Assembly: GCF_025822605.1 (NCBI RefSeq)
Contig: NZ_JACKTY010000021.1
Location: 1-64,000, forward strand
Source of the DNA: Mycolicibacterium komossense
GTDB lineage: Bacteria; Actinomycetota; Actinomycetes; Mycobacteriales; Mycobacteriaceae
Reading direction: 5' to 3'
Length of the DNA stretch: 64,000 nt
Both the position numbers and the translations under genes were made by a program. The stretch's first letter is position 1. Each line of letters starts with the position of its first letter. Of this stretch, positions 1 through 9,086 are shown piece after piece. The notes under the pieces were generated by a model that ran no database searches, was not told the DNA's origin, and saw only the letters and a list, made by a program, of their open reading frames with translations.

Positions 1-225
1 GTTCTCGGTGACTGCGGCCAGGGCGCCGAGCGCGGTGTACGCCTCGAGCATCGGCTGGTCGGGAGTGCCGAGACCGGGCAGCTGATAGAAGTGGTCCATC
101 ACGAAGACGGAGTCGAAGCCGGCGGCCTCGGCTTCCTGCGCCTGGGCGATGACAGTGGGAAAGAGTTCGCTGACGCCTGTGCCGTAGGAGAAGTTGGGGA
201 TCTGGAGTCCGAGTCGAATCGTCAT
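1..225 (-). CDS. LLM-class (F420-dependent type) oxidoreductase, 3' part outside window
   Basis: Only the first 75 codons are present; the rest lies left of the window. The N-terminus begins MTIRLGLQIPNFSYG and continues with an AQEAEAAGFDSVFVMDHF segment. That is the first beta strand and helix of the luciferase-like TIM barrel, so an F420- or FMN-dependent oxidoreductase is likely. The ATG at 225 is the natural start because the family begins immediately with this strand. The gene shares its strand with the SDR gene next to it. In M. tuberculosis a luciferase-like oxidoreductase (Rv1855c, from memory) occupies the same place beside an SDR and the mod genes. The substrate cannot be inferred. 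Confidence 0.85.
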   Translation of the reverse strand, partial: MTIRLGLQIPNFSYGTGVSELFPTVIAQAQEAEAAGFDSVFVMDHFYQLPGLGTPDQPMLEAYTALGALAAVTEN

Positions 226-308
226 GGGATCCGACCCTAATGACGGTTAAACGGAACCGTAACCCCGTTTCGCTCGGGGCGAAGCGGGAATATTTTCAGC
301 CGAAGTGG

Positions 309-980
309 TTACCCGAAGTTGACGGGCGCGCCGCCGCTGACGTGCAGCGTCTGCCCGGTGATGTGACGGGCCTCCGGAGTCGCCAGGAATAGTGCGAGCC
401 GGGTGAGTTCGGCGGCGAGCGATGGCGAAGCGCTGGTCAGGCCGTCGTAGCCGGCCTCGTAACCGCGCCCGGCGGCGACCACGTTGACGGTGATGCCCCG
501 GGTGCCGAAGTGATTGGCTCGGCCGGCGGTCCACTCCGACAGCGCGGCCTTGACTGCGGCCTGCGCACTACCGTCGCGCGGGCTCTCGGTGACAATGCTG
601 ACCACGGCGCCGCCCGAACGGAGGTGGTCGCCGAGGGTATGCAGCATCAGCACCGGTGCCAGGGCGGTTGCATCCAGCGCGTTGCGCCACGCGGTGGCGT
701 GTTCGACCAGATCGAAGGTGCGGGGGTCGCCACCTTCCCAGCGCGGGGCGGGGATGTTGACGATGGTGTCCAGGTGATGCGGGAATTGCGTCCTGGCCTC
801 GGCGAGGCTGGCGGGATCGGTGGGGTCGCAGATGATGGCGTCGACATCGAGTTCCTTGGCGGCCACTTCGAGCTCATCGCGGCGGGCACCCGAGATCACG
901 ACTCGGTGCCCGGCGTCGCGGAAGCCTTCGGCAATAGCGCGGCCGATTTCAGTATCACCACCGGTGACCAGCACTTCCAT
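309..980 (-). CDS. SDR-family protein lacking the catalytic tyrosine
   Basis: A 223-residue Rossmann-fold protein with the nucleotide-binding motif TGGDTEIGRAIAEG at the N-terminus and an SDR-like C-terminal end (ITGQTLHVSGGAP). The canonical YxxxK is absent. The lysine is kept in AAVKAAL, but the residue four before it is Gln, and the catalytic Ser region reads VVSIVTES. Classical reductase chemistry is therefore doubtful. It corresponds in position to Rv1856c (from memory). Two in-frame ATGs exist, at 986 and 980. The GGAGG at about 989-993 is only 2 nt from the first and 8 nt from the second, so 980 is preferred. It diverges from modB, with 130 bp between them. Confidence 0.8.
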   Translation of the reverse strand: MEVLVTGGDTEIGRAIAEGFRDAGHRVVISGARRDELEVAAKELDVDAIICDPTDPASLAEARTQFPHHLDTIVNIPAPRWEGGDPRTFDLVEHATAWRNALDATALAPVLMLHTLGDHLRSGGAVVSIVTESPRDGSAQAAVKAALSEWTAGRANHFGTRGITVNVVAAGRGYEAGYDGLTSASPSLAAELTRLALFLATPEARHITGQTLHVSGGAPVNFG

Positions 981-1110
981 CGCCATGACCTCCTCGTGTT
1001 CAACGCTGAACCCAGCGTCTGCTGGCGTCGATCGTCCGCAATGTTACTGGACAGTAGCTAGGTGGTGAAACTCGACGCGGCCGCGATCTGGAAACGAATC
1101 GAGAAACGGG

Positions 1111-1944
1111 GTGCCCGATCCTCTAGTGTTCGGCCCCGTGGGCCATCCCGTGGGGCAAGCGTCAGCTCTGCCGCGGTGGGTCTATCTCCCGGCCACGGTC
1201 GGTGCTGCATTCGTCGTGCTGCCGTTGGCCGCGATGGCAGCCAAGGTCGACTGGCCGAATTTCTGGTCGCTGATCAGTAGTACTTCGTCGACGGCGGCAC
1301 TGCTGTTGAGCCTGAAGACGGCGTTCGCCAGCACGATGTTGTGCCTGATCCTGGGCGTGCCGATGGCGCTGGTGCTGGCGCGCAGCGATGCCCGGCCGGT
1401 GCGCTGGTTGCGGCCGCTGATCCTGCTGCCCCTGGTGCTGCCGCCGGTCGTCGGCGGGATCGCGCTGCTCTACACATTCGGCCGGCTCGGTCTGATAGGT
1501 CAGTATCTGGACGCCGCGGGTATCCGCATCGCGTTCACCACCGCCGCGGTGGTGCTGGCCCAGACCTTCGTCTCGTTGCCCTTTCTGGTCATCGCGCTGG
1601 AAGGGGCGGCCCGGACCGCGGGGCGCAACTATGAGGTGGTGGCCGCCACGTTGGGGGCCAGGCCCACGACGGTCTGGTGGCGGGTGACTCTGCCGCTGCT
1701 GGCGCCCGGTCTGATCTCCGGGGCGGTGCTGGCATTCGCGCGTGCGCTGGGAGAATTCGGCGCGACGCTGACGTTCGCCGGCTCGCGCGAAGGGGTGACC
1801 AGAACGCTGCCGCTGGAGATCTACCTTCAGCGCGAGACCGACGCCGATGCGGCCGTCGCGTTGTCGATCCTGCTCGTGGTCGTGGCGGCGGTGGTGGTTC
1901 TCGGGCTGGGCGCCCGCAAGTTGGGCAATACCGGTGTGGGCTAG
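1111..1944 (+). CDS. modB: Molybdate ABC transporter permease ModB
   Basis: A 277-residue integral membrane permease that would carry molybdate across the cytoplasmic membrane. About six hydrophobic segments are visible, the first around residues 22-45. The coupling (EAA) loop near residues 185-220 includes [14 protein letters not shown] and [15 protein letters not shown], typical of ModB/CysT-type permeases. The GTG at 1111 follows a weak purine-rich stretch; in-frame GTGs at 1126 and 1138 are alternatives. Its stop codon abuts the ATG of modC. In M. tuberculosis modA (Rv1857) precedes modB, but here only 130 bp separate modB from the divergent SDR and no binding-protein gene is present. Confidence 0.93.
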   Translation: MPDPLVFGPVGHPVGQASALPRWVYLPATVGAAFVVLPLAAMAAKVDWPNFWSLISSTSSTAALLLSLKTAFASTMLCLILGVPMALVLARSDARPVRWLRPLILLPLVLPPVVGGIALLYTFGRLGLIGQYLDAAGIRIAFTTAAVVLAQTFVSLPFLVIALEGAARTAGRNYEVVAATLGARPTTVWWRVTLPLLAPGLISGAVLAFARALGEFGATLTFAGSREGVTRTLPLEIYLQRETDADAAVALSILLVVVAAVVVLGLGARKLGNTGVG

Positions 1945-3045
1945 ATGACGGGCCTACAGGTGCGTGCCGTCCTGGCCGAGCGCGACGTCGATATGGAGTT
2001 CGGCATCGCAGCCGGTGAGGTGCTCGCGATACTCGGCCCCAATGGGGCAGGCAAATCGACTGCGCTGCATGTGATCTCGGGGTTGGTCCGGCCCGATCGC
2101 GGATACGTGCGCCTCGGTGACCGGGTGCTGACCGACACCGACGCCGGGGTATTCGTCCCCACCTATGATCGCCGGGTCGGGTTGCTACTCCAGGATCCGC
2201 TGCTGTTTCCGCACATGACCGTGGCGGCGAACGTGGCGTTCTCGCCGCGGCTCCGGCGCCGTGGGAAAGCGGGGGCCAGGCAGGCCGCGCAGCACTGGCT
2301 CGCGGAAGTGGACGCCGAACAGTTCGTGGATCGCAAGCCCCGCCAACTCTCGGGTGGGCAGGCGCAGCGGGTGGCGATCGCCCGGGCGCTGGCGGGTGCA
2401 CCCGATGTCCTGCTACTCGACGAGCCGATGGCCGGACTCGATGTCGCCGCGGCCGCGGCGATCCGAGCCCTGCTGCGCCGCGTACTCACCAGCGAAGGTC
2501 GCGCCGCGGTCCTGGTGACCCACGATGTGCTCGACGTGCTCACCCTGGCGGATCGGGTGATGGTCATCGAAGCGGGGCGGATTGCCGAGATCGGTGCCGC
2601 AGCGCAGGTGCTCACCGCGCCCCGCAGCGCGTTCGGCGCCCGCATCGCGGGGGTCAACCTGATCAACGGGAGCCTCGAGGTCGGTGGTGTCCTGCGTACG
2701 GAGTCAGGAACCCGATGGCACGGCGTGCCCGCCGAGGGTGGCGAGTTCCTCGCCGTCGGGCAACGGGCCGTCGCGGTTTTTCCCCCTGCCGCTGTCGCGG
2801 TATTTCGGGAGCAACCGCACGGCAGTCCACGCAACATGGTCGAGGTCGTCGTGGCCGAACTGGACTCCCGCGGTGCGGCAATCCGGGTGCGCGCGGGCAG
2901 CCAGGCTGACGGAGCACCCGGTCTGGCCGCCGACATCACGCCCGAGGCGGCGGCCGAGCTGCGGGTCGTGGCAGGGATGCGGCTGTGGCTGGCAGTCAAG
3001 GCGCAGGAGGTGGCCATCCATCCGGTGTTCAGCGACTCCGGTTGA
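1945..3045 (+). CDS. modC: Molybdate ABC transporter ATP-binding protein ModC
   Basis: A 366-residue ATPase energising ModB. It has Walker A GPNGAGKST near residue 32, signature LSGGQAQRVAIARAL near residue 135, Walker B VLLLDEPMAGLD near residue 154 and the switch His in LVTHD. The C-terminal third, after about residue 225, matches the MOP/TOBE-type extension of ModC proteins, which binds oxyanion and regulates the ATPase. The gene starts on the base after the modB stop, so the two are translated as one unit. The length fits the family. The substrate is inferred from the modB partner and the family resemblance; sulfate or tungstate cannot be excluded. Confidence 0.93.
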   Translation: MTGLQVRAVLAERDVDMEFGIAAGEVLAILGPNGAGKSTALHVISGLVRPDRGYVRLGDRVLTDTDAGVFVPTYDRRVGLLLQDPLLFPHMTVAANVAFSPRLRRRGKAGARQAAQHWLAEVDAEQFVDRKPRQLSGGQAQRVAIARALAGAPDVLLLDEPMAGLDVAAAAAIRALLRRVLTSEGRAAVLVTHDVLDVLTLADRVMVIEAGRIAEIGAAAQVLTAPRSAFGARIAGVNLINGSLEVGGVLRTESGTRWHGVPAEGGEFLAVGQRAVAVFPPAAVAVFREQPHGSPRNMVEVVVAELDSRGAAIRVRAGSQADGAPGLAADITPEAAAELRVVAGMRLWLAVKAQEVAIHPVFSDSG

Positions 3046-3115
3046 CGTTGACGAGCACCGATAATTGTTGGCCGGCGGCAGCGTGAGAATGGTTCACATG
3101 GTGAGCAACCCACAC

Positions 3116-3143
3116 TTGCGTCACGGCCGTAACACGGTAGGTT
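3116..3143 (+). promoter_or_regulatory. Candidate promoter of apa, leaderless type
   Basis: TTGCGT (3116-3121), a 16-nt spacer, then TAGGTT (3138-3143). The hexamer ends 7 nt before the apa ATG, so transcription would start at or beside the initiation codon. No Shine-Dalgarno sequence is visible. Confidence 0.45.
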
Positions 3144-3150
3144 CGTCGCC

Positions 3151-4143
3151 ATGGATGAGCCGGACCCGACAGTGAAGCGGCACAGGGGGCGATGGACATC
3201 GCTGGCGGTGGCCGCGGTTGCCTGTGCCAGCGCGGTGACGCTGGCGCTGCCGGCAACCTTGGCCTCTGCGGATCCGGTGGCGCCGGCACCGCCGACTCCG
3301 ACTGCCGCGCCGCCCGTCGATCCGAACGCCGCGCCACCACCGGTGGCGAATCCGAATGCGCCGGTTCCGCCGCCGGCAGACCCGAACGCGCCACCGCCCC
3401 CGGTGGATCCGAACGCGCCGCCGGCCGATCCCAATGCGGCGCCGCCCCCGCCGCCGGAGCCCGGCCGGGTTGACAACGCCGCCGGCGGCTTCAGCTTCGT
3501 GGTGCCTCCCGGCTGGGTTCAGGGTGACGCCAGCAAGCTCAACTACGGCCAGGCGCTGCTGACCAAGGAGACCGGCCCCGCCGTCAACGGCCAGCCGGCA
3601 CCGGTCGCGACCGACACGAGCATCATCCTGGGTCGCCTCGATCTGAAGCTCTTCGCCGGCGCCGAGCCCGACAATGCGAAGGCCGCCGTTCGGCTGGCCT
3701 CCGACATGGGCGAGTTCTTCATGCCGTTCCCCGGCACCCGGGTCAACCAGCAGACCGCACCGTTGGATGCCGCCGGAATGGCGGGCAGCGCGGCCTACTA
3801 CGAGGTGAAGTTCACCGACACGACCAAACCCGACGGTCAGATCTGGGCAGGCGTGGTCGGCTCGACGCCGCCGCCGGGAACGCCGCGCGGACAGCGCACT
3901 CCCGAGCGCTGGTTCGTGGTGTGGCTTGGTACCGCCAAGGATCCGGTCGATCCAGGCGCGGCGATTGCGCTGGCCAACTCGATCCGGCCGTGGACCGCGC
4001 CGCCGCCACCCGCGCCGCCGCCACCGGACCCCAACGCTCCGCCGCCGGACCCGAACGCGCCGCCCCCGCCGCCCGGACGGGCACCCGTGGGAGTGCCGGT
4101 GCCGGTCACCACTCCGGTGCCCGAAATGATGCCGCAAGGCTGA
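3151..4143 (+). CDS. apa: Alanine/proline-rich secreted antigen Apa (FAP, ModD)
   Basis: A 330-residue secreted protein. A charged N-terminus (KRHRGRW) leads into a hydrophobic core and an alanine-rich cleavage region ending near LASADP, a Sec signal peptide. Residues about 42-105 are proline/alanine repeats built on the unit (P)DPNAPPPP. A folded central domain follows ([13 protein letters not shown] onward), then a second proline-rich tail after about residue 278. This is the architecture of the mycobacterial fibronectin-attachment protein Apa (45/47 kDa antigen), which is O-mannosylated on Thr in such Pro-rich segments. It lies behind modBC exactly as in M. tuberculosis (Rv1860), hence the historical name modD, although no transport role follows from its sequence. 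Confidence 0.93.
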   Translation: MDEPDPTVKRHRGRWTSLAVAAVACASAVTLALPATLASADPVAPAPPTPTAAPPVDPNAAPPPVANPNAPVPPPADPNAPPPPVDPNAPPADPNAAPPPPPEPGRVDNAAGGFSFVVPPGWVQGDASKLNYGQALLTKETGPAVNGQPAPVATDTSIILGRLDLKLFAGAEPDNAKAAVRLASDMGEFFMPFPGTRVNQQTAPLDAAGMAGSAAYYEVKFTDTTKPDGQIWAGVVGSTPPPGTPRGQRTPERWFVVWLGTAKDPVDPGAAIALANSIRPWTAPPPPAPPPPDPNAPPPDPNAPPPPPGRAPVGVPVPVTTPVPEMMPQG

Positions 4144-4190
4144 CACGTTTCTCTTGCCGAATCGTTACGGTCGGCGCGTATACCTAACTC

Positions 4191-4502
4191 ATGGATAACG
4201 CACTCGTTTCGCAGGCGAGCACTGAGATTCTGGCTCGTTCGACGACGCTCACCAGCGTGGGTGTCATCGGGTACATCATCATCGGCGCCCTCGCCGGCTG
4301 GATCGCCGGCAAGATCGTCAAGGGCGCAGGCTCGGGCATTGTGCTGAACATCGTGATCGGTATTGTCGGCGCGCTGATCGGGGGCTTCCTGCTCAGCTTC
4401 TTTTTCGATACGGCCGAGGGTGGCTGGTGGTTCACCTTCTTCACGGCGATCCTCGGGTCCGTGATCCTGCTGTGGATCGTCGGCTTGGTCAGAAAGTCCT
4501 AG
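4191..4502 (+). CDS. GlsB/YeaQ/YmgE-family small membrane protein
   Basis: A 103-residue protein with three hydrophobic segments. The first is IIGALAGWIAGKIVKGAGSG, whose glycine-rich GWIAG motif is typical of the transglycosylase-associated/YeaQ-GlsB family. The second is ILNIVIGIVGALIGGFLL and the third, at the C-terminus, AILGSVILLWIVGLV. It probably sits in the cytoplasmic membrane; members are stress-associated but have no firm biochemical role. It follows apa on the same strand with a 47-bp gap, matching the Rv1861 position in M. tuberculosis (from memory). Confidence 0.85.
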   Translation: MDNALVSQASTEILARSTTLTSVGVIGYIIIGALAGWIAGKIVKGAGSGIVLNIVIGIVGALIGGFLLSFFFDTAEGGWWFTFFTAILGSVILLWIVGLVRKS

Positions 4503-4526
4503 CCCGGGACTGATACTCGCGCGTGG

Positions 4527-5006
4527 CTACAGCGCGGCGAGTACGCCACGCAGCTCGGCGGCGACACTGCCGCGCTCTGAGTAGTAGAGCGGTCCCGCGC
4601 TGTCGCCCAGAAGCAGCCGCAGCCGGGCGATGCCGCGTGCCCGCACCGGCTGCGGCGCATGCAGGCGCAGCGTCACCTGGCCGGCGATGTCCTCGGCCGC
4701 CGCGAGCCTGGCGCATTGCAGCGCCCCGCGCGAGGGCAGCGCCCCGCCCCGCGGTTCTCTACCGCTGTCCAGCACCGCACGCAAAGCGCGAGCCAACTCT
4801 TCGCGCTCGCGCATGCCGGTGAGCCGCGCCGTGTGGACGGCCAACGCGGACCCTGGCATCGCGGGCACCCGGTTCTCAACCTGGCGGTCGTATCTGCGGG
4901 CGAACATGTGCGCCGCCAAGCGTGCCGACCAGGGAATGCGGCGTGTCGACCCCGGCGGTAACCGGGTTGCGACTGCGATGGCGAGTTCGATCCGGTTCTG
5001 AGTCAT
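4527..5006 (-). CDS. Conserved-looking actinobacterial protein of unknown function
   Basis: A 159-residue soluble protein, rich in Arg, Ala and Leu, that I do not recognise. It has no signal peptide, membrane segment or evident catalytic motif. The C-terminal half (VTLRLHAPQPVRARG then LRLLLGDSAGPLYY) looks like a small alpha/beta domain. The ATG at 5006 is chosen over 5057 because an AGAGGA sequence lies 7 nt upstream. Strong G/C at third codon positions supports coding. It diverges from the CGNR-type regulator across about 100 bp holding repeated GTGACYGGT sites, so it may be a target of that regulator. Confidence 0.6.
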   Translation of the reverse strand: MTQNRIELAIAVATRLPPGSTRRIPWSARLAAHMFARRYDRQVENRVPAMPGSALAVHTARLTGMREREELARALRAVLDSGREPRGGALPSRGALQCARLAAAEDIAGQVTLRLHAPQPVRARGIARLRLLLGDSAGPLYYSERGSVAAELRGVLAAL

Positions 5007-5028
5007 GACGGCATCCTCTAGGTCGTAA

Positions 5029-5087
5029 GTGACTGGTAAAAACCGTATACCGGTCACGAGTGACCAGTCAAATGATTTTATTGGTCA
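5029..5087. promoter_or_regulatory. Operator-like array of GTGACYRGT sites between divergent genes
   Basis: GTGACTGGT (5029-5037), ACCGGTCAC (5049-5057) and GTGACCAGT (5060-5068) are three copies of one 9-mer. The last two form an inverted pair separated by 2 bp with one mismatch. TGACCA (5061-5066) also pairs with TGGTCA (5082-5087). The sites lie just upstream of a TAGGCT hexamer (5095-5100) that is 7 nt before the CGNR gene ATG. The arrangement fits autoregulation by a dimeric DNA-binding protein. Confidence 0.5.
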
Positions 5088-5107
5088 TTGGCGCTAGGCT
5101 GGGTGGC

Positions 5108-5701
5108 ATGACAGTGCCGCCAGGACCGGCCGCTCAATGGCTCGATGATGAGGAGACCAAGCCGGCCCCTGGTGCGTTGCGGCAGGTCCAGGCGCTGATC
5201 AACACCCTCGACCGGGAGTCCGGGGACGACCTGTTGGCCGATCCTGCCGATGCCGCGCCCTGGCTGATCGCCAACAACCTGCTCGATCCAGACGACGACC
5301 TTGCAGCCGAAGATCTGCACACCATCGTCGGAGTTCGGGAAGCATTGCGCGCCATGACTATTCGCAACACCGGCGGACCCGCTCCGAGTGCACAAGCCCT
5401 GGCGCCGTTGCGACAGGTGGCGGCCGCGAGCCGCGCGCGGGCGGAGCTGACCGACGAGGGAACGGTGTCGCTCGGCCCGGACGGTACGTCGGTCCAGGCG
5501 CGATTGCTCGAGGTCCTGCTCGTTGTCAAAGATGCGCAACTGGACGGCAGCTGGAAGCTGTTGAAATCGTGCGCGAACGACGAGTGCCAGTGGGCGTTCT
5601 ACGACCGGTCTCGCAACCATGGCGGAACCTGGTGCGTCATGGCGTCGTGCGGTAACAAGTTGAAGAACCGCGACTTCCGGGCGCGCAAACGCGGGAAGTG
5701 A
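5108..5701 (+). CDS. CGNR zinc-finger (ABATE-type) putative transcriptional regulator
   Basis: A 197-residue cytoplasmic protein. The N-terminal roughly 140 residues match the ABATE-like alpha-helical ligand domain (LINTLDRES, DLHTIVGVREALRAM). The C-terminal finger has CANDEC followed by CVMASCGNKLKNRDFR, four cysteines spaced as in the CGNR zinc finger. The family signature residue Arg of CGNR is Lys here (CGNK). Start 5108 is preferred over the GTG at 5060 because TAGGCT lies 7 nt upstream and the longer form would read through the operator-like repeats. Family members are thought to be stress-related DNA-binding regulators; the ligand is unknown. The divergent gene and the gene itself are the likely targets. 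Confidence 0.82.
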   Translation: MTVPPGPAAQWLDDEETKPAPGALRQVQALINTLDRESGDDLLADPADAAPWLIANNLLDPDDDLAAEDLHTIVGVREALRAMTIRNTGGPAPSAQALAPLRQVAAASRARAELTDEGTVSLGPDGTSVQARLLEVLLVVKDAQLDGSWKLLKSCANDECQWAFYDRSRNHGGTWCVMASCGNKLKNRDFRARKRGK

Positions 5702-5728
5702 CCGGCTAAGAGCGGTGACCAGCTAAGA
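5698..5728. repeat. 17-bp-period tandem repeat over the CGNR stop codon
   Basis: GTGACCGGCTAAGA (5698-5711) is repeated as GTGACCAGCTAAGA (5715-5728), with one mismatch. The repeat spans the stop codons of both convergent genes. The 9-mers at its left ends resemble the sites in the upstream operator-like array. Confidence 0.6.
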
Positions 5729-6484
5729 CAGGTGCCAAACCAGCGCCGCGGCGAGAGCGCCCATGCCGTTGAGTGACCAGTGCAGCGCGATCGGCGCGAT
5801 CAGACTGCCGCTGCGACGGCGCAACCAGGTGAACACGAAACCGGCGGCACCGGTGGCGATCACCGCCCCGATGACGCCGACGATCATGCCGAAGAAACCC
5901 CCGCCCAGCAGTCGGGTGAAACCGACGTTGCTGCTGGTCAGGCCCAGCGAGGTGGCGATATGCCACATCCCGAACAGCAGCGAGCCCGCGGCCGCGACGC
6001 CCCGGACACCCCAGGCGCGGTCGAGGGCGCCGTGTAGGACCCCGCGGAATGCGAGCTCTTCGGGGATCACCGTCTGCAGCGGAATGATGATCATCGAAGC
6101 CAGTAGCGCGCCTGAGATCGTCGCATAGTGATTGTTCATGAACATCGGCCGCGTCCAGGGCAGGAGCGCACCGATGGCGATCACGGACAGCACGACGCCG
6201 ACCGCCGCGGCGGCATAGCCGGCGCCGGATCTCCAGTGCTCACGGCCGAGTCCGAGTTCACTCCAGCCGAGCCCGCGTGAGCGGACCAGCACGACCAGGC
6301 CGATGGCGGCGGCGGGTACGACGGCGACGTTGGCCCAGGGTGTGGTGAAGTGCGCGAGGAGATTGGTCAGTGCCAGCACGACGACGACGATTGCGATGTC
6401 GGTATAGATCCGGAAATGGTGCAGCGCCGCAAGCTGACCGAGCAGCGGATGAGGAGGCGGCTCCACTGCGCTGAGATCAGACAT
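5723..6484 (-). CDS. CPBP-family intramembrane glutamic endopeptidase
   Basis: A 253-residue polytopic membrane protein with about seven to eight hydrophobic segments. The CPBP/Abi signature is clear. Motif 1 is EELAFRGVLHG near residue 147 with the paired Glu and the Arg. Motif 2 is LLFGMWHIATSLG with its His near residue 176. A further His occurs in LIAPIALHWSLNGMG near residue 240. These residues form the active site of Rce1-type intramembrane proteases. ATG 6484 is chosen because GGAG lies 5 nt upstream; the GTG at 6490 would overlap it. Substrate unknown. It converges on the CGNR gene and diverges from xfp. Confidence 0.88.
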   Translation of the reverse strand: MSDLSAVEPPPHPLLGQLAALHHFRIYTDIAIVVVVLALTNLLAHFTTPWANVAVVPAAAIGLVVLVRSRGLGWSELGLGREHWRSGAGYAAAAVGVVLSVIAIGALLPWTRPMFMNNHYATISGALLASMIIIPLQTVIPEELAFRGVLHGALDRAWGVRGVAAAGSLLFGMWHIATSLGLTSSNVGFTRLLGGGFFGMIVGVIGAVIATGAAGFVFTWLRRRSGSLIAPIALHWSLNGMGALAAALVWHLS

Positions 6485-6584
6485 AACCACTCCACTGTAC
6501 CGACCGAAATGAGTGACTTAAGGCCTTGATGAACAACGCGTGCTGCCCTGTGCCAACCCTGTGAATCGGGGGAAGGATGGGGTG

Positions 6585-9074
6585 ATGACCTCTGACACTG
6601 CTGTGCCCTCTGCAACCACTGCGTGGGGTTGCTTCGACACGGAACCGTTGACCGAAGAGGTTCTCGCCCAGCTGGACGGGTGGTGGCGCGCCGCCAATTA
6701 CCTGTCCGTCGGACAGATCTACCTGCTGGCCAATCCGCTGCTGCGCACGCCGCTGGCGCGTGACGACGTGAAACCACGGCTGCTCGGTCATTGGGGCACC
6801 ACACCGGGGCTCAACTTCATCTACGCCCACCTGAACCGGGCGATCAAAGCGCGGTCGCAGTCGACGATCTACGTCACCGGCCCGGGTCACGGCGGTCCGG
6901 GTCTGGTCGCCAACGCCTACCTCGACGGCACCTACTCGGAGGTCTACTCCGACATCACCCAAGACGTCGAAGGGATGCGCCGGTTGTTCCGGCAGTTCTC
7001 CTTCCCCGGCGGTATCCCGTCCCACGTCGCACCGGAGACCCCCGGCTCGATCCACGAGGGGGGTGAGCTCGGCTACGCGCTGTCGCACGCCTACGGTGCC
7101 GCGTTCGACAACCCGGACCTGTTGGTCGCGGCGGTGGTCGGTGACGGCGAGGCGGAAACCGGCGCGTTGGCCACCAGCTGGCATTCCAACAAGTTCACCA
7201 ACGCCGCCAAGGACGGTGTGGTGCTGCCGATCCTGCATCTCAACGGCTACAAGATCGCGAATCCGACTGTGCTGGCCCGGATTCCCGAGGACGAGCTGCG
7301 TGCCCTGATGGTCGGCTACGGACATACACCGCATTTCTTCGAGGTCACCGACGAAGAGGGTGCGGGCGATCACGCGGACGCCCACCGTCGCTTCGCCGCA
7401 CTGCTCGACACCGTGCTCAATGAGATCGCCGAGATCAAGGTGGGTGCGGCGGACAGCGACGAGCGCCCGGCCTGGCCGATGATCGTGTTCCGCACGCCTA
7501 AGGGCTGGACCGGACCGGCCTATATCGACGGCAAGAAGACCACGGGATCCTGGCGGGCACACCAGGTTCCGTTGGCCAATGCCCGTGATACCCCCGAACA
7601 TCTGCAGGTGCTGGCCGACTGGTTGGGCTCGTACCGCGCCGAGGAACTTTTCGACGAGAACGGCACGCTGGATCCCGCGATCGCCGCCCTGGCACCGGCA
7701 GGCACCCTGCGGATGAGCGACAACCCGCACACCAACGGCGGTCTGTTACTGAAGGATCTGCGGCTGCCCGATTTCCGTAAGTACGCCGTGGACGTGCCCA
7801 CGCCGGGGTCGACAGTGGCCGAGGCGACCCGGGTGCTCGGCAGCTGGCTGACCGATGTGGTGCGGCTCAACCCCGACAACTTCCGGATCTTCGGGCCGGA
7901 CGAGACCGCGTCGAACCGGCTCCAGGGTGTGTTCGACGCGACCGACAAACAGTGGAACGCCGAGTTCTTCGGCCCCGAGGTCGACGATCACCTGGCCCGG
8001 GTGGGCCGCGTCATCGAGATGCTCTCCGAGCACCAGTGCCAGGGCTGGCTGGAGGGATACCTGCTGACCGGGCGCCACGGCCTGTTCAACTGCTACGAGG
8101 CATTCATCCACATCATCGACTCGATGTTCAACCAGCATGCGAAGTGGCTCAAGGTCACCGACCACATCCCGTGGCGGCGGCCGATCGCCAGTCTGAATTA
8201 CCTTCTGTCCAGCCATGTCTGGCGACAGGATCACAACGGCTTCAGCCACCAGGACCCCGGTTTCATCGACCATGTGGTCAACAAGCGCGCCGAGGTGGTG
8301 CGGGTCTACCTGCCGCCGGACGCCAACACCCTGCTGTCCACCTATGACCACTGCCTGCGTTCGCGGCAGTACGTCAACGTTGTGGTGGCAGGTAAGCAGC
8401 CCGCCCCGAACTTCCTCACGATGGAGGAGGCCATCGCCCACTGCACCCGCGGTCTCGGCATCTGGGAGTGGGCGGGCTCCGAGCGTTTCGGAGAGGAACC
8501 GGACGTTGTCATCGGGAGCGCGGGTGACGTCCCGACGCTGGAAGCGCTGGCCGCGGTCGATCTACTCAAGCAGCACATTCCCGGTTTGAAGATCCGGTTT
8601 GTCAACGTGGTCGACCTGATGCGAATGCAGGATGAGTCCGAGCATCCGCACGGGTTGTCCAACAAGGCATTCGACATGGTCTTCACCCCGGACAAGCCGG
8701 TGATCTTCGCCTATCACGGCTACCCGTGGCTGATTCACCGGTTGATCTACCGCCGCACCGGTGCCAACAACTTCCATGTCAGGGGTTACAAGGAGGAGGG
8801 CACCACCACGACGCCCTTCGATATGGTGATGCTCAACGACCTGGATCGCTTCCATCTGGTGATCGACGTGATCGACCGCGTGCCGTCACTGGGGACGAAG
8901 TACGCCTCGTTCCGCCAGGACATGGTCGACCGACGGATCGCTGCGCGCGAGTACACCCGCGAGCACGGCGACGATGTTCCCGATGTGCGTGACTGGGTGT
9001 GGCCCGATGCCCGGGGCGCGGTCGGCAACCAGACCATTGCAGCGACCGCGTCGACCGGCGGGGACAACGAATAG
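6585..9074 (+). CDS. xfp: Xylulose-5-phosphate/fructose-6-phosphate phosphoketolase
   Basis: An 829-residue thiamine diphosphate enzyme that splits xylulose 5-phosphate (or fructose 6-phosphate) with phosphate into acetyl phosphate plus glyceraldehyde 3-phosphate (or erythrose 4-phosphate). Visible signatures are [17 protein letters not shown] near residue 65, [20 protein letters not shown], the ThDP motif [19 protein letters not shown] near residue 186 and [14 protein letters not shown] in the C-terminal domain. The length is as expected. ATG 6585 has AAGGA 8 nt upstream. No acetate kinase gene is adjacent, unlike many xfp loci. Xylulokinase, which would make one substrate, lies some 40 kb away in this window. 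Confidence 0.94.
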   Translation: MTSDTAVPSATTAWGCFDTEPLTEEVLAQLDGWWRAANYLSVGQIYLLANPLLRTPLARDDVKPRLLGHWGTTPGLNFIYAHLNRAIKARSQSTIYVTGPGHGGPGLVANAYLDGTYSEVYSDITQDVEGMRRLFRQFSFPGGIPSHVAPETPGSIHEGGELGYALSHAYGAAFDNPDLLVAAVVGDGEAETGALATSWHSNKFTNAAKDGVVLPILHLNGYKIANPTVLARIPEDELRALMVGYGHTPHFFEVTDEEGAGDHADAHRRFAALLDTVLNEIAEIKVGAADSDERPAWPMIVFRTPKGWTGPAYIDGKKTTGSWRAHQVPLANARDTPEHLQVLADWLGSYRAEELFDENGTLDPAIAALAPAGTLRMSDNPHTNGGLLLKDLRLPDFRKYAVDVPTPGSTVAEATRVLGSWLTDVVRLNPDNFRIFGPDETASNRLQGVFDATDKQWNAEFFGPEVDDHLARVGRVIEMLSEHQCQGWLEGYLLTGRHGLFNCYEAFIHIIDSMFNQHAKWLKVTDHIPWRRPIASLNYLLSSHVWRQDHNGFSHQDPGFIDHVVNKRAEVVRVYLPPDANTLLSTYDHCLRSRQYVNVVVAGKQPAPNFLTMEEAIAHCTRGLGIWEWAGSERFGEEPDVVIGSAGDVPTLEALAAVDLLKQHIPGLKIRFVNVVDLMRMQDESEHPHGLSNKAFDMVFTPDKPVIFAYHGYPWLIHRLIYRRTGANNFHVRGYKEEGTTTTPFDMVMLNDLDRFHLVIDVIDRVPSLGTKYASFRQDMVDRRIAAREYTREHGDDVPDVRDWVWPDARGAVGNQTIAATASTGGDNE

Positions 9075-9086
9075 TCGCCCCGCACT

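Noticed and set aside
987..1110. Molybdenum-cofactor riboswitch or ModE site before modB
   Set aside because: No conserved stem or palindrome matching these elements is visible in the 130-bp gap.
2163..3476. 437-codon open frame antisense to modC and apa
   Set aside because: It opposes two well-supported genes with the expected domains, and its Gly/Ser-rich product reflects reading GC-rich codons in the wrong frame.
6477..7730. 417-codon frame antisense to xfp
   Set aside because: The sense gene is unambiguous phosphoketolase; no domain or ribosome-binding site supports the antisense frame.
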